A stretch of DNA of 64,000 nucleotides from Caballeronia sp031450805. GTDB taxonomy: Bacteria; Pseudomonadota; Gammaproteobacteria; Burkholderiales; Burkholderiaceae. Under the pieces are notes generated by a model. The model was not told the DNA's origin. It did not search any database and saw only the letters and a program-made list of their open reading frames with translations. Where the stretch lies: contig NZ_JARTVY010000002.1 of assembly GCF_031450805.1 (NCBI RefSeq), positions 620,001 to 684,000 of the forward strand, written 5' to 3'. Positions 54,160 to 61,363 of this stretch are shown here, one piece after another; the stretch's first letter is position 1, and each line of letters opens with the position of its first letter. The translations under genes were made by a program, and so were the position numbers.

Positions 54160-54285
54160 TTAGCTGACGATGGTCGTAATCAGCGGCACGTTCAGCGACG
54201 TGGCCACAGGACGGACGACGATCTTCGTCACCGCGTTGAAGGCCAGATAGGCCAGATAGGCTTTGAGCAGCGCCTTTGCGTTCAT
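54160..54285 (-). CDS. Prophage small protein before the capsid gene (41 aa)
   Basis: ATG at 54285; MNAKALLKAYLAYLAFNAVT then a basic segment and a hydrophobic end (NVPLITTIVS). It could span a membrane once. It is the first gene of the late operon, 12 bp before the capsid gene. The Shine-Dalgarno sequence is weak. Confidence 0.5.
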   Translation of the reverse strand: MNAKALLKAYLAYLAFNAVTKIVVRPVATSLNVPLITTIVS

Positions 54286-54370
54286 GGTTCGAGACTCCGA
54301 GAGATGCCGCACCATGCGGCCCGTTTGAATGGTCGCCAGTGTCACCCGCCACCCCTCAAAATCTCGAATC

Positions 54371-54538
54371 CGCGACCCATAGAGCGCGCCCTATAGAACG
54401 CGACAAAAGCCCCTGTAGCGCCTCGAAATATTTTTTTGGCTATGTCGCGACCTAGCCACGCCCGCGAGCGCCGCCAGCCCATGAAAAAACCCCGCCGTGG
54501 CGGGGTTCCAATAGAACGCGACCTAGAGCGCGACCTAG
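54371..54538. repeat. Cluster of GCGAC boxes in the early/late junction
   Basis: CGCGACCTAG occurs exactly at 54446-54455, 54517-54526 and 54529-54538. ATAGAACGCGAC occurs at 54393-54404 and 54511-54522. A further CGCGACC is at 54371. The 16-bp near-palindrome CTATGTCGCGACCTAG spans 54440-54455. They surround the early terminator and lie upstream of the late operon, so they may be operators for late transcription or part of a replication origin. Confidence 0.6.
54484..54507 (-). terminator. Leftward terminator of the early operon
   Basis: Stem AACCCCGCC/GGCGGGGTT with a 2-base loop, followed leftward by six T residues. It lies 28 bp after the packaging ATPase stop and separates early from late genes. 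Confidence 0.85.
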
Positions 54539-55185
54539 CCGCGTTTCGTTTCGCCGGTCGCCATATCGCGACGTATCCATCCGAGGTCAGGCAATGCGCC
54601 AATGTCCGCCTCCTTGACGCCGAGCACGCGCGCCACAGTGCGTTGATCTTCCGCATACGTGAGACGCCCGGCGCGGACGTAGTTGCAGTTGCCGAGAAAG
54701 TCTTTGTCGATGCTCGCCGGGCGTTGCGATAGCCCGTAGATCACAATGCCGCGCTTGCGACCGCGCCCGGTCAACATGCCCCATCCGACCGGCGAGCGCG
54801 ACGGCGTGGTGACGCTTTTGAGTTCGTCGACGATAAACGTCAGGCGTTCAGCATGGAATGCAATCCGGCACACCGCATCGAATTGCCGCACGGCAATTTC
54901 AGGCACAGGGGACGGCACGAATACGACGCGACAGGGGCCGTCTTTGCCCGCCGCCTTGAAGCCTTCCAGCACGTGCGAAACGTGCGTGGCGGGCGTGCCG
55001 AATTCTGTCCATTCGCCCTCTGGATCGAACACGATCATGCGCGCGGGCCGCGCGCGCTCCATCAGCCGCTTGACGTAGCTTGACTTTCCCGAGCCAGACG
55101 CGCCAAGCACCGCCTCAATATGCGCCTTGGCCGCGACGCCATACGCTGGCGCTTCTGGCGCCGTTCGCTTTGCGCGCGTCGCCAT
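54535..55185 (-). CDS. FtsK/HerA-type genome packaging ATPase
   Basis: ATG at 55185 overlaps the preceding stop (TGATG); 216 residues. Walker A GASGSGKSS near residue 28, IVFDPEGEW after it, Walker B LTFIVDEL near 120, then YGLSQRPASIDKDFLGN with the sensor Gln. This is the short A32/PRD1 P9/PM2 P9-type packaging ATPase of membrane-containing double-jelly-roll phages, which pumps DNA into the preformed capsid. It is the last gene of the early operon. Confidence 0.85.
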   Translation of the reverse strand: MATRAKRTAPEAPAYGVAAKAHIEAVLGASGSGKSSYVKRLMERARPARMIVFDPEGEWTEFGTPATHVSHVLEGFKAAGKDGPCRVVFVPSPVPEIAVRQFDAVCRIAFHAERLTFIVDELKSVTTPSRSPVGWGMLTGRGRKRGIVIYGLSQRPASIDKDFLGNCNYVRAGRLTYAEDQRTVARVLGVKEADIGALPDLGWIRRDMATGETKRG

Positions 55186-55745
55186 CACATATCCGGAAAG
55201 ACTTTGGCGGATCGCACCGCCGCCGCGAGCGCTTCCGCGTTGCCGCCGTCCGGTGCCGCACTAGCCGCGGCGCGCTGCGCGCCGACGACCGTATTCGGAT
55301 CATCCACGCCGGGCCGCGCCGCTTCGAGCGCATAGCGGTCTGCCTTGATCTTGAACGCGACCGCGCGCGCCGACTGGTAGAGCACCGGCCCGCAGACGAC
55401 GAGCGCGACCAGTTCGCACGGCATCGCCGCTTCCATATCCCATCCGTATTTCTCGAACACCGGCGCGAGCGATAGCGCCATGCGCTGGCCGGTCGCCTCA
55501 TCCCATTCCGCACCCGGCGCATAGCCGCCGATCATGGCGCGCGCCATATCGACGATGCCCGACGCGCCGCGCAGATAGTCCGGACCTTGCGGAATGTCCG
55601 CTTGTTGCCCAGGCTGACCGAGTGACGGATCGAGCGCCGCCGCCGCTTCGCCGTCGATGCCCGCCACCATGCCGGCGAGACTGTCTAGGCCGCCGTTCGA
55701 TTCGACCGCCGGTTCCACTTCCACTGCCTTGTCATTGCCGAACAT
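55185..55745 (-). CDS. Prophage protein with one amphipathic/membrane helix (186 aa)
   Basis: The N-terminus is acidic (MFGNDKAVEVEPAVESNGG). A central conserved-looking segment, YGWDMEAAMPCELVALVVCGPVLYQSARAV, could be a membrane-inserted helix. The C-terminus is Ala-rich and helical. It precedes the packaging ATPase with overlap, so it may belong to the packaging or vertex apparatus. No family recognised. Confidence 0.55.
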   Translation of the reverse strand: MFGNDKAVEVEPAVESNGGLDSLAGMVAGIDGEAAAALDPSLGQPGQQADIPQGPDYLRGASGIVDMARAMIGGYAPGAEWDEATGQRMALSLAPVFEKYGWDMEAAMPCELVALVVCGPVLYQSARAVAFKIKADRYALEAARPGVDDPNTVVGAQRAAASAAPDGGNAEALAAAVRSAKVFPDM

Positions 55746-55748
55746 CGC

Positions 55749-56042
55749 TTATGCTCCGGTGAAAACATCGAACACGCCGCGCACCGCGCGCGCCGCTGGC
55801 TTTGCTTCGACTGGCGGGGGATGCACCGGATTGGTCGCATCCGGAGCCGGTTCCGCAAAGCGTTGCACGCGCGCCATCAGTTGCTTGTGCGCGGCGCTGC
55901 CCGGCTTGGCGTAGACCGGCATATCGCACCAGTTGCATGACACGTCGAGCGTGCCGAGTTCGTTTTGCTTGGCCGGGATTTTTTCGCCGCAGCACAGGCA
56001 CGTGATAGTCCCGATCACGGTTTTTTTCGGACGAGTTTTCAT
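55749..56042 (-). CDS. Prophage zinc-ribbon protein (97 aa)
   Basis: Four cysteines in the pattern CLCCGEKIPAKQ ... SCNWCDMPVY form a zinc ribbon in the first 45 residues. A Pro/Ala-rich tail follows (NPVHPPPVEAKPAAR). The start overlaps the preceding stop by 4 bp. Such small zinc ribbons in phage early operons usually bind nucleic acid or act as transcription regulators; a late-gene activator is possible. Confidence 0.65.
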   Translation of the reverse strand: MKTRPKKTVIGTITCLCCGEKIPAKQNELGTLDVSCNWCDMPVYAKPGSAAHKQLMARVQRFAEPAPDATNPVHPPPVEAKPAARAVRGVFDVFTGA

Positions 56043-56188
56043 AGCGCCTCAATTTTTTCGATGATGTTGTTGAGCAGCGCCAGTTGCTTTTGGCCCGCCA
56101 TCTTGACGAAAGGCGAAAGAATCGCCGTCTCGTGCCGCGCCTGTTGCGCGAGTTCCTTCAATTCCGCGACGCGCGCCGCGTTGGTCAT
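56039..56188 (-). CDS. Prophage small helical protein (49 aa) overlapping the replication gene
   Basis: ATG at 56188; MTNAARVAELKELAQQARHE then a second helix (LALLNNIIEKIEAL). It lies in a different frame inside the last 140 bp of the replication gene and has better coding character there. No Shine-Dalgarno sequence is evident, so translational coupling is assumed. Confidence 0.5.
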   Translation of the reverse strand: MTNAARVAELKELAQQARHETAILSPFVKMAGQKQLALLNNIIEKIEAL

Positions 56189-58010
56189 CCACGTTTCCGA
56201 CACTTTCCGCCCACCCCGTACAGTTATTGACACAGGTCCAAGGGCCGATTTCATCGGCCTTAAACCCAAAATCCAAACCTTCAACCGACCCGAAATATTC
56301 GGATTCGCTTTTCCGGGCACCAGAGCGCGCCGCATACGTCGCATCGAAACCAGACGATGCCGAAGCCGTTGCGCTCCGCGAACCGATACCGGCACTTTTG
56401 GCCGGGCGCATGATTTCCCATTCGAACCTCTTCGATTCCACGATGGTTTGCATCTCGCGCACGTCGGTCCAGTTGCCCCGCGCGTCGCGCACCTTGTATT
56501 CCTCGTTAAACGTGATGCCGATCACGCGCGGCGCGCGGCTCTCGCCATAACGCGATACGCCTTCAGCATCGACCGTCGCGAGCCGCACGCGGTAGCCGCG
56601 CCCACAGAACACACCGCCCTGCGCCTCAACGTAGTGGTTCCACGCGACAGAAGCGCCGCTACTTCCTTCGACCACAGCCACGCGATTGACCGCGTTGTGT
56701 GCCTGCGCCACGAACGACGGCGCGTCAGCCGGTACGCTTTCAACTCGACGCAATTCGCGCCAGACCGTGACCGGGGGGCCGCCAATTTGCTGGAACTGGC
56801 GAATACGCCAGCGCGTGGCCCACGCCTCAACACGCTGCGACGTTTCGATTGCATCATTGCCGTGCAAGTCCTTTTCGAGCTTGTAGCCGTCGATGTTCTT
56901 CGCGACGTACTTGGCGATATAGCCCGCCGCCGTGCCTTTGGCCGGGTCCATCGGTTTCCAGTCCACGCGATGCTTGCGCGCGCCCGCTTCGTCACCATCG
57001 ACGGCGAGCGCATAGCGGTAGACCGTGCTTTTGAGCACGGCCATGTGTTCGGGCCGACAGAAAACCAGCACGTGCCAATGCGGCGTGCCGTCATGGTTCG
57101 GTTCGGCAATGCGGAACCCGTAGATGCTCACCCCACGCCGCGCGAGCGCCGCGCGAATGCGCGCCCATGTTTTCGTGTGATGCGCTTGCGCCTCGTTCGG
57201 CTTTGTCTGGTCGTATTTGCGGTTCAGCACCGGACGGCCTTGAATCGTCTTGTAGCGGTGCATGCGTGACGGAGCCGTGAGCGTGAAAAAGACGCCCGCG
57301 TGCCGCATGTCGATTGCAATGCGCTCGAAGCCATTTATGCGCGTCATGAGTTCGGCGCGCTTGATGCCCGCGTTCGCTGGCGACTTGGCCGCGAGTTCCG
57401 CGAGCGTGAATTCCTGCCCGAGTTCGTTGCGCGCAATGGTCGATTCGAGCATCGCCGCGTTGCGCGCGTTTTGCTGTAGCCGGTGCATCACCGATTCGTC
57501 TGACACGTAGCAATCGCCGCCCTTGTGGACGTAGCCCAAGCCGATGGCCGAACCTTCGACGGCGCGCGCTTGCGCCCGCCGCAATTGCCGCCGCCACCAC
57601 AGGTGACACTGCATCCGCAGGATGGCCGGCATCGGATCGCCCGCGCACGACACCACCGGCGGCACCACGCCCGCCGACTCGCAATAGGCATTGAGCACCG
57701 CGCGCCGCGCGTCGATGCTCACGTGTTGATTTTCCTCGAACGCCTTGCGGCACTCTTCGGCATGCTTTTCCGCCGCCATGCACACGTCGATATCGGACGC
57801 GTCCAGCGCCAAAGGCGACTTGCTCAGACTCGCCAAGGCCATCAGAAGCCCCGCGTTCGCGCGCCTGAGCGCGTCACCCTCTGCCGTTACCTTGCTGCGA
57901 TCGAACGAAGCACAGGCCGCGCGCCACGATGCCAGCAAGCGCCCGCGCCAGCGCGGGGGCAAGTCAGCACACTGGCGCACGGCCCAAGCCTCGTTCGATT
58001 CGCGGATCAT
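56049..58010 (-). CDS. Rolling-circle replication initiator (P2 gpA-like HUH endonuclease)
   Basis: ATG at 58010 overlaps the upstream stop (TGATG); 653 residues. The HUH metal motif is GTPHWHVLVF near residue 309. The paired catalytic tyrosines are in AAGYIAKYVAKNIDGY near 361. FFTLTAPSRMHRY and YGFRIAEPNHDG complete the phage replication gene A family pattern. It nicks one strand at the origin and stays bound to the 5' end. PM2 uses the same class of initiator (P12). The last 50 residues have poor composition and overlap a separate small gene, so the true C-terminus may be less conserved. Confidence 0.85.
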   Translation of the reverse strand: MIRESNEAWAVRQCADLPPRWRGRLLASWRAACASFDRSKVTAEGDALRRANAGLLMALASLSKSPLALDASDIDVCMAAEKHAEECRKAFEENQHVSIDARRAVLNAYCESAGVVPPVVSCAGDPMPAILRMQCHLWWRRQLRRAQARAVEGSAIGLGYVHKGGDCYVSDESVMHRLQQNARNAAMLESTIARNELGQEFTLAELAAKSPANAGIKRAELMTRINGFERIAIDMRHAGVFFTLTAPSRMHRYKTIQGRPVLNRKYDQTKPNEAQAHHTKTWARIRAALARRGVSIYGFRIAEPNHDGTPHWHVLVFCRPEHMAVLKSTVYRYALAVDGDEAGARKHRVDWKPMDPAKGTAAGYIAKYVAKNIDGYKLEKDLHGNDAIETSQRVEAWATRWRIRQFQQIGGPPVTVWRELRRVESVPADAPSFVAQAHNAVNRVAVVEGSSGASVAWNHYVEAQGGVFCGRGYRVRLATVDAEGVSRYGESRAPRVIGITFNEEYKVRDARGNWTDVREMQTIVESKRFEWEIMRPAKSAGIGSRSATASASSGFDATYAARSGARKSESEYFGSVEGLDFGFKADEIGPWTCVNNCTGWAESVGNVDDQRGARRGIEGTRATGAARDGDSFAFRQDGGPKATGAAQQHHRKN

Positions 58011-58216
58011 CAGCGGCCCACCAGCAGCGCGACTTGATCGCACGGCACGAAGAATTGCTTGTCGATACCCTCATCGACGCATTCGACGCGCACATAGCCA
58101 TCCGGCAAGCCATCACGCGAGCCAACACGCCCGCGCCAGCCGTCGATGTACGCGTAGAACTCATCCTTGGCGACAACCATCACCTTGTCACCGGTGCGGA
58201 ACGTGTTGACTTGCAT
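58010..58216 (-). CDS. Prophage small SH3-like protein (68 aa)
   Basis: MQVNTFRTGDKVMVVAKDEF, then DGWRGRVGSRDGLPDGYVRV and a hydrophobic end. The beta-rich layout with a Gly turn resembles KOW/SH3-like folds. It begins two bases after the previous stop (TAATCATG) and its stop overlaps the replication gene start. It may assist replication; not recognised. Confidence 0.55.
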   Translation of the reverse strand: MQVNTFRTGDKVMVVAKDEFYAYIDGWRGRVGSRDGLPDGYVRVECVDEGIDKQFFVPCDQVALLVGR

Positions 58217-58218
58217 GA

Positions 58219-58392
58219 TTAGCCCAGACGCTTCAGATCGGTTTCAACGAACGCCACGTCCGCGCTGTCCTTGTCCATCCGCGCCGTGATCTTGGCGGGC
58301 GTCGCCGTGCGATCCACGCGAATGATGAAACCCGCCGTGTTGTAGTACGGGCTTTCCTCGTTGATGCACAACACGCTGTCCCAAACTTGCAT
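58219..58392 (-). CDS. Prophage small protein (57 aa)
   Basis: ATG at 58392 with GGAG eight bases upstream; MQVWDSVLCINEESPYYNTA, GFIIRVDRTATPAKITARMD, ending LKRLG. Compact beta-type small protein. It starts with the same three residues as the next gene but shows no other clear likeness. It overlaps the 58244-58591 frame, and has better coding character in the overlap. Confidence 0.6.
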   Translation of the reverse strand: MQVWDSVLCINEESPYYNTAGFIIRVDRTATPAKITARMDKDSADVAFVETDLKRLG

Positions 58393-58591
58393 TGCCTTTA
58401 CTCCAGAAGTTGTCGCGCGCCTCGGTGACTGCCGCCTTGCTAACCGGCGCGCGCATTGGCCGCTGGCGGTACTTCGAAAGAATCTGTTGCATCGCTGTCA
58501 TGGCTTCGGCCCTTGCCGCATCGCTTGCGGGGGATGCCTTCGGCACCCACGGCACCACGTACACCAGCGCATCACTCGCCGCTTCGTTCAT
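58244..58591 (-). CDS. Prophage small protein (115 aa), C-terminal part doubtful
   Basis: ATG at 58591; the first 70 residues look real (MNEAASDALVYVVPWVPKAS, helical QQILSKYRQRPM). The last 45 (His/Arg/Gly-rich) lie antiphase inside the 57-residue gene at 58219-58392 and look like an out-of-frame reading. Either a long overlap or a lost stop or frameshift is possible. Confidence 0.45.
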   Translation of the reverse strand: MNEAASDALVYVVPWVPKASPASDAARAEAMTAMQQILSKYRQRPMRAPVSKAAVTEARDNFWSKGNASLGQRVVHQRGKPVLQHGGFHHSRGSHGDARQDHGADGQGQRGRGVR

Positions 58592-58688
58592 CGACTTGCC
58601 CCGTAAATGCCAGCGCGCCCACGACGCCAAGCCCTACCGCGAAAAACGTGAACACGGCACCGGCGATAAAGAATCCGGCGGCACTCAT
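58572..58688 (-). CDS. Prophage mini membrane protein (38 aa)
   Basis: ATG at 58688 overlaps the preceding stop (ATGA); MSAAGFFIAGAVFTFFAVGL followed by VVGALAF and an acidic tail. One strong membrane span. Its position in the early operon differs from the late virion membrane proteins. Confidence 0.55.
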   Translation of the reverse strand: MSAAGFFIAGAVFTFFAVGLGVVGALAFTGQVDERSGE

Positions 58689-58813
58689 GCGACCACCACC
58701 CAATCAATCACGGCGCGAACGGCAGCGCGGACGCGCGCACGCTTCGCGTAGCCGCTTAGGACTGCGAAACCGCCGAATGATGAACGTTGAATTTGTAACG
58801 AAGCGATACGCAT
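58685..58813 (-). CDS. Prophage small basic protein (42 aa), first early gene
   Basis: ATG at 58813 with GGGG seven bases upstream; MRIASLQIQRSSFGGFAVLS then a basic helix (AKRARVRAAVRAV) and a hydrophobic end. An extension to 58876 is open but lacks a ribosome binding site. First gene after the early promoter. Confidence 0.45.
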   Translation of the reverse strand: MRIASLQIQRSSFGGFAVLSGYAKRARVRAAVRAVIDWVVVA

Positions 58814-58921
58814 GATGAATCCCCGAATGAACCCGTTTGTGTGTTGGTGTCGGACCGCTCTAAAGGCGAGGATCAATCGCCGCCGGGGGGTTCAACCGGT
58901 TTTTTGCGGTCCGACGAACGG

Positions 58922-58953
58922 ACTATAGTCAACAATTGCATACATAGTCAACA
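58922..58953 (-). promoter_or_regulatory. Leftward early promoter with direct-repeat operators
   Basis: Read leftward: -35 TTGACT (58951-58946), 18-bp spacer, -10 TATAGT (58927-58922). The 9-mer TGTTGACTA is repeated 19 bp apart (58953-58945 and 58934-58926), one copy over the -35 and one over the -10 box. A further GTTGAC lies at 58973-58978 toward the divergent repressor gene. Repressor binding to these repeats would shut off the early operon. Confidence 0.65.
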
Positions 58954-59026
58954 CCTGCGCACGTTGCGCGCTGTTGACATCTTGACGTATCGTTGGCATT
59001 GATCACTTGACAATCGGGGGAAACGC

Positions 59027-59491
59027 GTGAAAACGACCGGGAAGTATCTGGACGAGGTACGGGACAGGTTAGATTTACCGTCTGACTATGCAATCGCAAA
59101 GGCGCTTGGCGTAACGCGCTCCGCGATCAGCAGCTATCGAACCGGTCGCACCGTCCCCGATGATCTTGTGTGCGCCCGCATTGCGGCGGCGCTTGGCGTG
59201 GAGCCGATGGAAGTCATAGCCGCGACGAATTACCAGCGCGCCAAGACAGACGAAGCGCGCACGCTCTGGGAGAGCATATGGGGAAAAGCGGCGGGGGCTA
59301 TCGCGCTGACCTTGACTCTGTTCGCGGTTGGCTTGTCGGTAGCCCCCACTTCCAAGGCAACGGAATCTGGTAACGGATGGGTAGTGCGGAACACTTTATG
59401 TTATGTAAACTGTGAGATCGACCGGATCGTATCCGGCGACCCCCCTCACGTCCAAGCCACATGCGTGCGATCCAGATCCCTGTCGAGCTGA
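59027..59491 (+). CDS. XRE-type phage repressor with membrane segment; C-terminus host-encoded
   Basis: A GTG at 59027 with GGGGGAA upstream gives 154 residues. The XRE helix-turn-helix (LPSDYAIAKALGVTRSAISS, RTGRTVPDDLVCARIAAALG) is followed by a single span (AIALTLTLFAVGLSVAP). This layout is like the DUF3693-type regulators of filamentous phages. The dif-like site at 59384-59411 lies within the 3' end, so about 30 C-terminal residues come from host DNA. In the excised circle the frame would run into the left end and stop at 48314-48316. The gene overlaps the convergent GH15 gene by 46 bp as a result. Confidence 0.75.
   Translation: MKTTGKYLDEVRDRLDLPSDYAIAKALGVTRSAISSYRTGRTVPDDLVCARIAAALGVEPMEVIAATNYQRAKTDEARTLWESIWGKAAGAIALTLTLFAVGLSVAPTSKATESGNGWVVRNTLCYVNCEIDRIVSGDPPHVQATCVRSRSLSS
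59384..59411 (+). repeat. Right attachment site, dif-like
   Basis: This 28-bp stretch shares the 12-bp core TTTATGTTATGT (59395-59406) with the left end and has a XerD-arm-like TTATGTAAACT. It matches the E. coli dif, as I remember it, at about 17 of 28 positions. It lies in the 3' end of the repressor frame, 35 bp from the GH15 stop. Confidence 0.55.
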
Positions 59492-61290
59492 TACGCCGCG
59501 CTGATCAACGCCAGATGCGTCAGCGCCTGCGGAAAATTACCGAGCGCCTCGCCACTCGTCGAGACTTCCTCCGAAAAAAGCCCGACATGATTCGCATAAG
59601 CCAGCATCTTTTCGAACACGAGCCGCCCCTCATCGACACGGCCCGCGCGCGCAAGCGCCTCCGCATACCAGAACGAACACGCGCTGAAACCGCCTTCCAT
59701 GCCGGGCAAGCCGTCGAGCGTATCGCCGCGCGTGTACCTGAAAATCAACGGATCGACGCGCAAGTCGCGGCCGATCGCATCCAGCGTGCCGGTCCAGCGC
59801 GGATCCTTCGGGCCGATGAAGCGCACGAGCGGCATCATCAGCGCCGATGCATCGAGCGTCGATGACCCCGGCGTCTGCACGAACGCCTGCAACTCCTCGT
59901 TGAAAAATCGCTCGTGTATGTCGCGATGAATATCGTCACGCGTCTGGAACCATGTCGCGAGCGGCGCGGGAAGCGAACGCTTCTGCGCCAGCCGCAGCGC
60001 ACGATCCACCGTCACCCAGCACATCAGCCTCGAATGCAAGAGCGGCCTCGTGCCGTTACGAAACTCCCAGATGCCATGATCCGCTTCGCGCCAATGCGCG
60101 ACGACGTAATCGACGGTACGCGTCACATGCTGCCATCCCTTATAAGAGATAGCCGCGCCGTACTTGTTGTACAGATACACCGAATCAAGCAGCGCGCCGT
60201 AGACATCGAGCTGCGTCTGATCGCGCGCGCCGTTGCCGATGAATACCTTGCCGGGTAACGACGGTTCGAGACTCGACAGCTCCGCTTCCTCCATCGCCTG
60301 TTCACCGTCCACTGCGTACATCACGCTGAGCGAGCCGTCCGAACCGCAATCGCGATTGCGCTCGGCGATCCATCGCATGAACCGTTCAGCCTCGCCCGTA
60401 TAGCCGAGCCGCAACAACGCATAGACGGAAAACGCGGCGTCCCGTATCCATGTGAAGCGATAATCCCAGCGTCGCGAGCCGTCCTGCGCTTCTGGCAAAC
60501 CGAACGTCGGCGCCGCGACAATCGCGCCGTACTCGTCCGAGCTGAGGAGCTTGAGCGTAAGCGCCGATCGCAGCACGACTTCGCGATACCGCCCGCGATA
60601 CGTCGATCGCGACGACCACGCCTTCCAGAAGTCGATGGTCTCCTGCAGCATGCCGTCGAACTTTTCCTTCGAGTCGAGCTTCGACAGTTCGTCGGCGGCG
60701 CCGAGTGCGAAGCATGCCGAATCGCCTTCGCGCATTTCCAGCGTCGCGCGTGCGCCGCTTTCAACTATCGATAGCGGCACGCTCGCACGCAACTGCAACG
60801 GCGGTGCGTCATCGGCGCGTCTGAATTCGACGCCCTTCTCCACCGCATGCGCCGTGTGCTTCGCACGCGCGTAGTCGAATCGAGGATCGCATCGCACGTC
60901 GAGCGTCATGCGTCCATACACGATCCGCACGATGCGCATCACGCAGTTCGGCACATCGTCCACGCGCGCCTCGGACGACGGGACCGGCATCACATCGAGC
61001 AGTTCGCACACGCCTTCCCCCGTCATGAAGCGCGTGAGCAGCACGTTCGTCTCCGGCAGATACATCTGCTTGACGTTCGCGCCGGCTTCTCGTGGAGCGA
61101 TAGAAAACGCCCCGCCGTGCTCGTGATCGAGCAGCGACGCGAAAACCGTAGGGGAATCAATGCGCGGGTAACACATGAAATCGATCGCACCGCGCAGCGA
61201 AACAAGCGCAGCCGTCTTCATGTTACCGATCACACCGCGTGCATCGACAGGCAGCGCGGCGAGTGAAACTTGCTGAGACGGGTGGCCCAT
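59446..61290 (-). CDS. Glycoside hydrolase family 15 protein (glucoamylase/trehalase-like)
   Basis: The 614-residue cytoplasmic protein has an N-terminal beta domain (IGNMKTAALVSLRGAIDFMCYP) and an (alpha/alpha)6 barrel: RRWDYRFTWIRDAAFSVYALL with catalytic-base region, IWEFRNGTRPLLHSRLMCWV and GLFSEEVSTSGEALGNFPQALTH carrying the second acid. These are the GH15 glucoamylase/trehalase hallmarks. It probably hydrolyses trehalose or alpha-glucans. Its 3' end lies next to the prophage right boundary and is intact. Confidence 0.9.
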   Translation of the reverse strand: MGHPSQQVSLAALPVDARGVIGNMKTAALVSLRGAIDFMCYPRIDSPTVFASLLDHEHGGAFSIAPREAGANVKQMYLPETNVLLTRFMTGEGVCELLDVMPVPSSEARVDDVPNCVMRIVRIVYGRMTLDVRCDPRFDYARAKHTAHAVEKGVEFRRADDAPPLQLRASVPLSIVESGARATLEMREGDSACFALGAADELSKLDSKEKFDGMLQETIDFWKAWSSRSTYRGRYREVVLRSALTLKLLSSDEYGAIVAAPTFGLPEAQDGSRRWDYRFTWIRDAAFSVYALLRLGYTGEAERFMRWIAERNRDCGSDGSLSVMYAVDGEQAMEEAELSSLEPSLPGKVFIGNGARDQTQLDVYGALLDSVYLYNKYGAAISYKGWQHVTRTVDYVVAHWREADHGIWEFRNGTRPLLHSRLMCWVTVDRALRLAQKRSLPAPLATWFQTRDDIHRDIHERFFNEELQAFVQTPGSSTLDASALMMPLVRFIGPKDPRWTGTLDAIGRDLRVDPLIFRYTRGDTLDGLPGMEGGFSACSFWYAEALARAGRVDEGRLVFEKMLAYANHVGLFSEEVSTSGEALGNFPQALTHLALISAAYQLDRDLDRTHVAWT

Positions 61291-61363
61291 CGTGGCTTGC
61301 TCCGGCTTGACTTTGGCAAGCGGTCAAGCAAGGCCTATTCCCGTGATGGATAATACTGCGGCA

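Larger units (their letters stand above)
48236..59411. mobile_element. PM2 (corticovirus)-like tailless prophage, about 11.15 kb
   Basis: The element has about 27 mostly overlapping small genes: an XRE repressor rightward at the right end, a leftward early operon (HUH replication initiator, zinc ribbon, packaging ATPase) and a leftward late operon (capsid protein, many one-span membrane proteins, endolysin). No tail, portal, terminase or integrase gene is present. Size and content match PM2 (about 10 kb, circular dsDNA, internal membrane). Boundaries are set by dif-like repeats at 48236-48263 and 59384-59411 sharing a 12-bp core. Confidence 0.8.

Noticed and set aside
48236..59411. Filamentous (inovirus) prophage, suggested by small membrane proteins, dif-like ends and an XRE regulator
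   Set aside because: There is no Zot/pI protein, no pIII-like adsorption protein and no pVIII pattern. The capsid candidate, HerA-type ATPase and endolysin fit a tailless icosahedral phage instead.
48236..59411. Tailed (Caudoviricetes) prophage remnant
   Set aside because: No terminase, portal, tail or HK97-type capsid features, and the gene set forms a complete compact unit rather than a decayed one.
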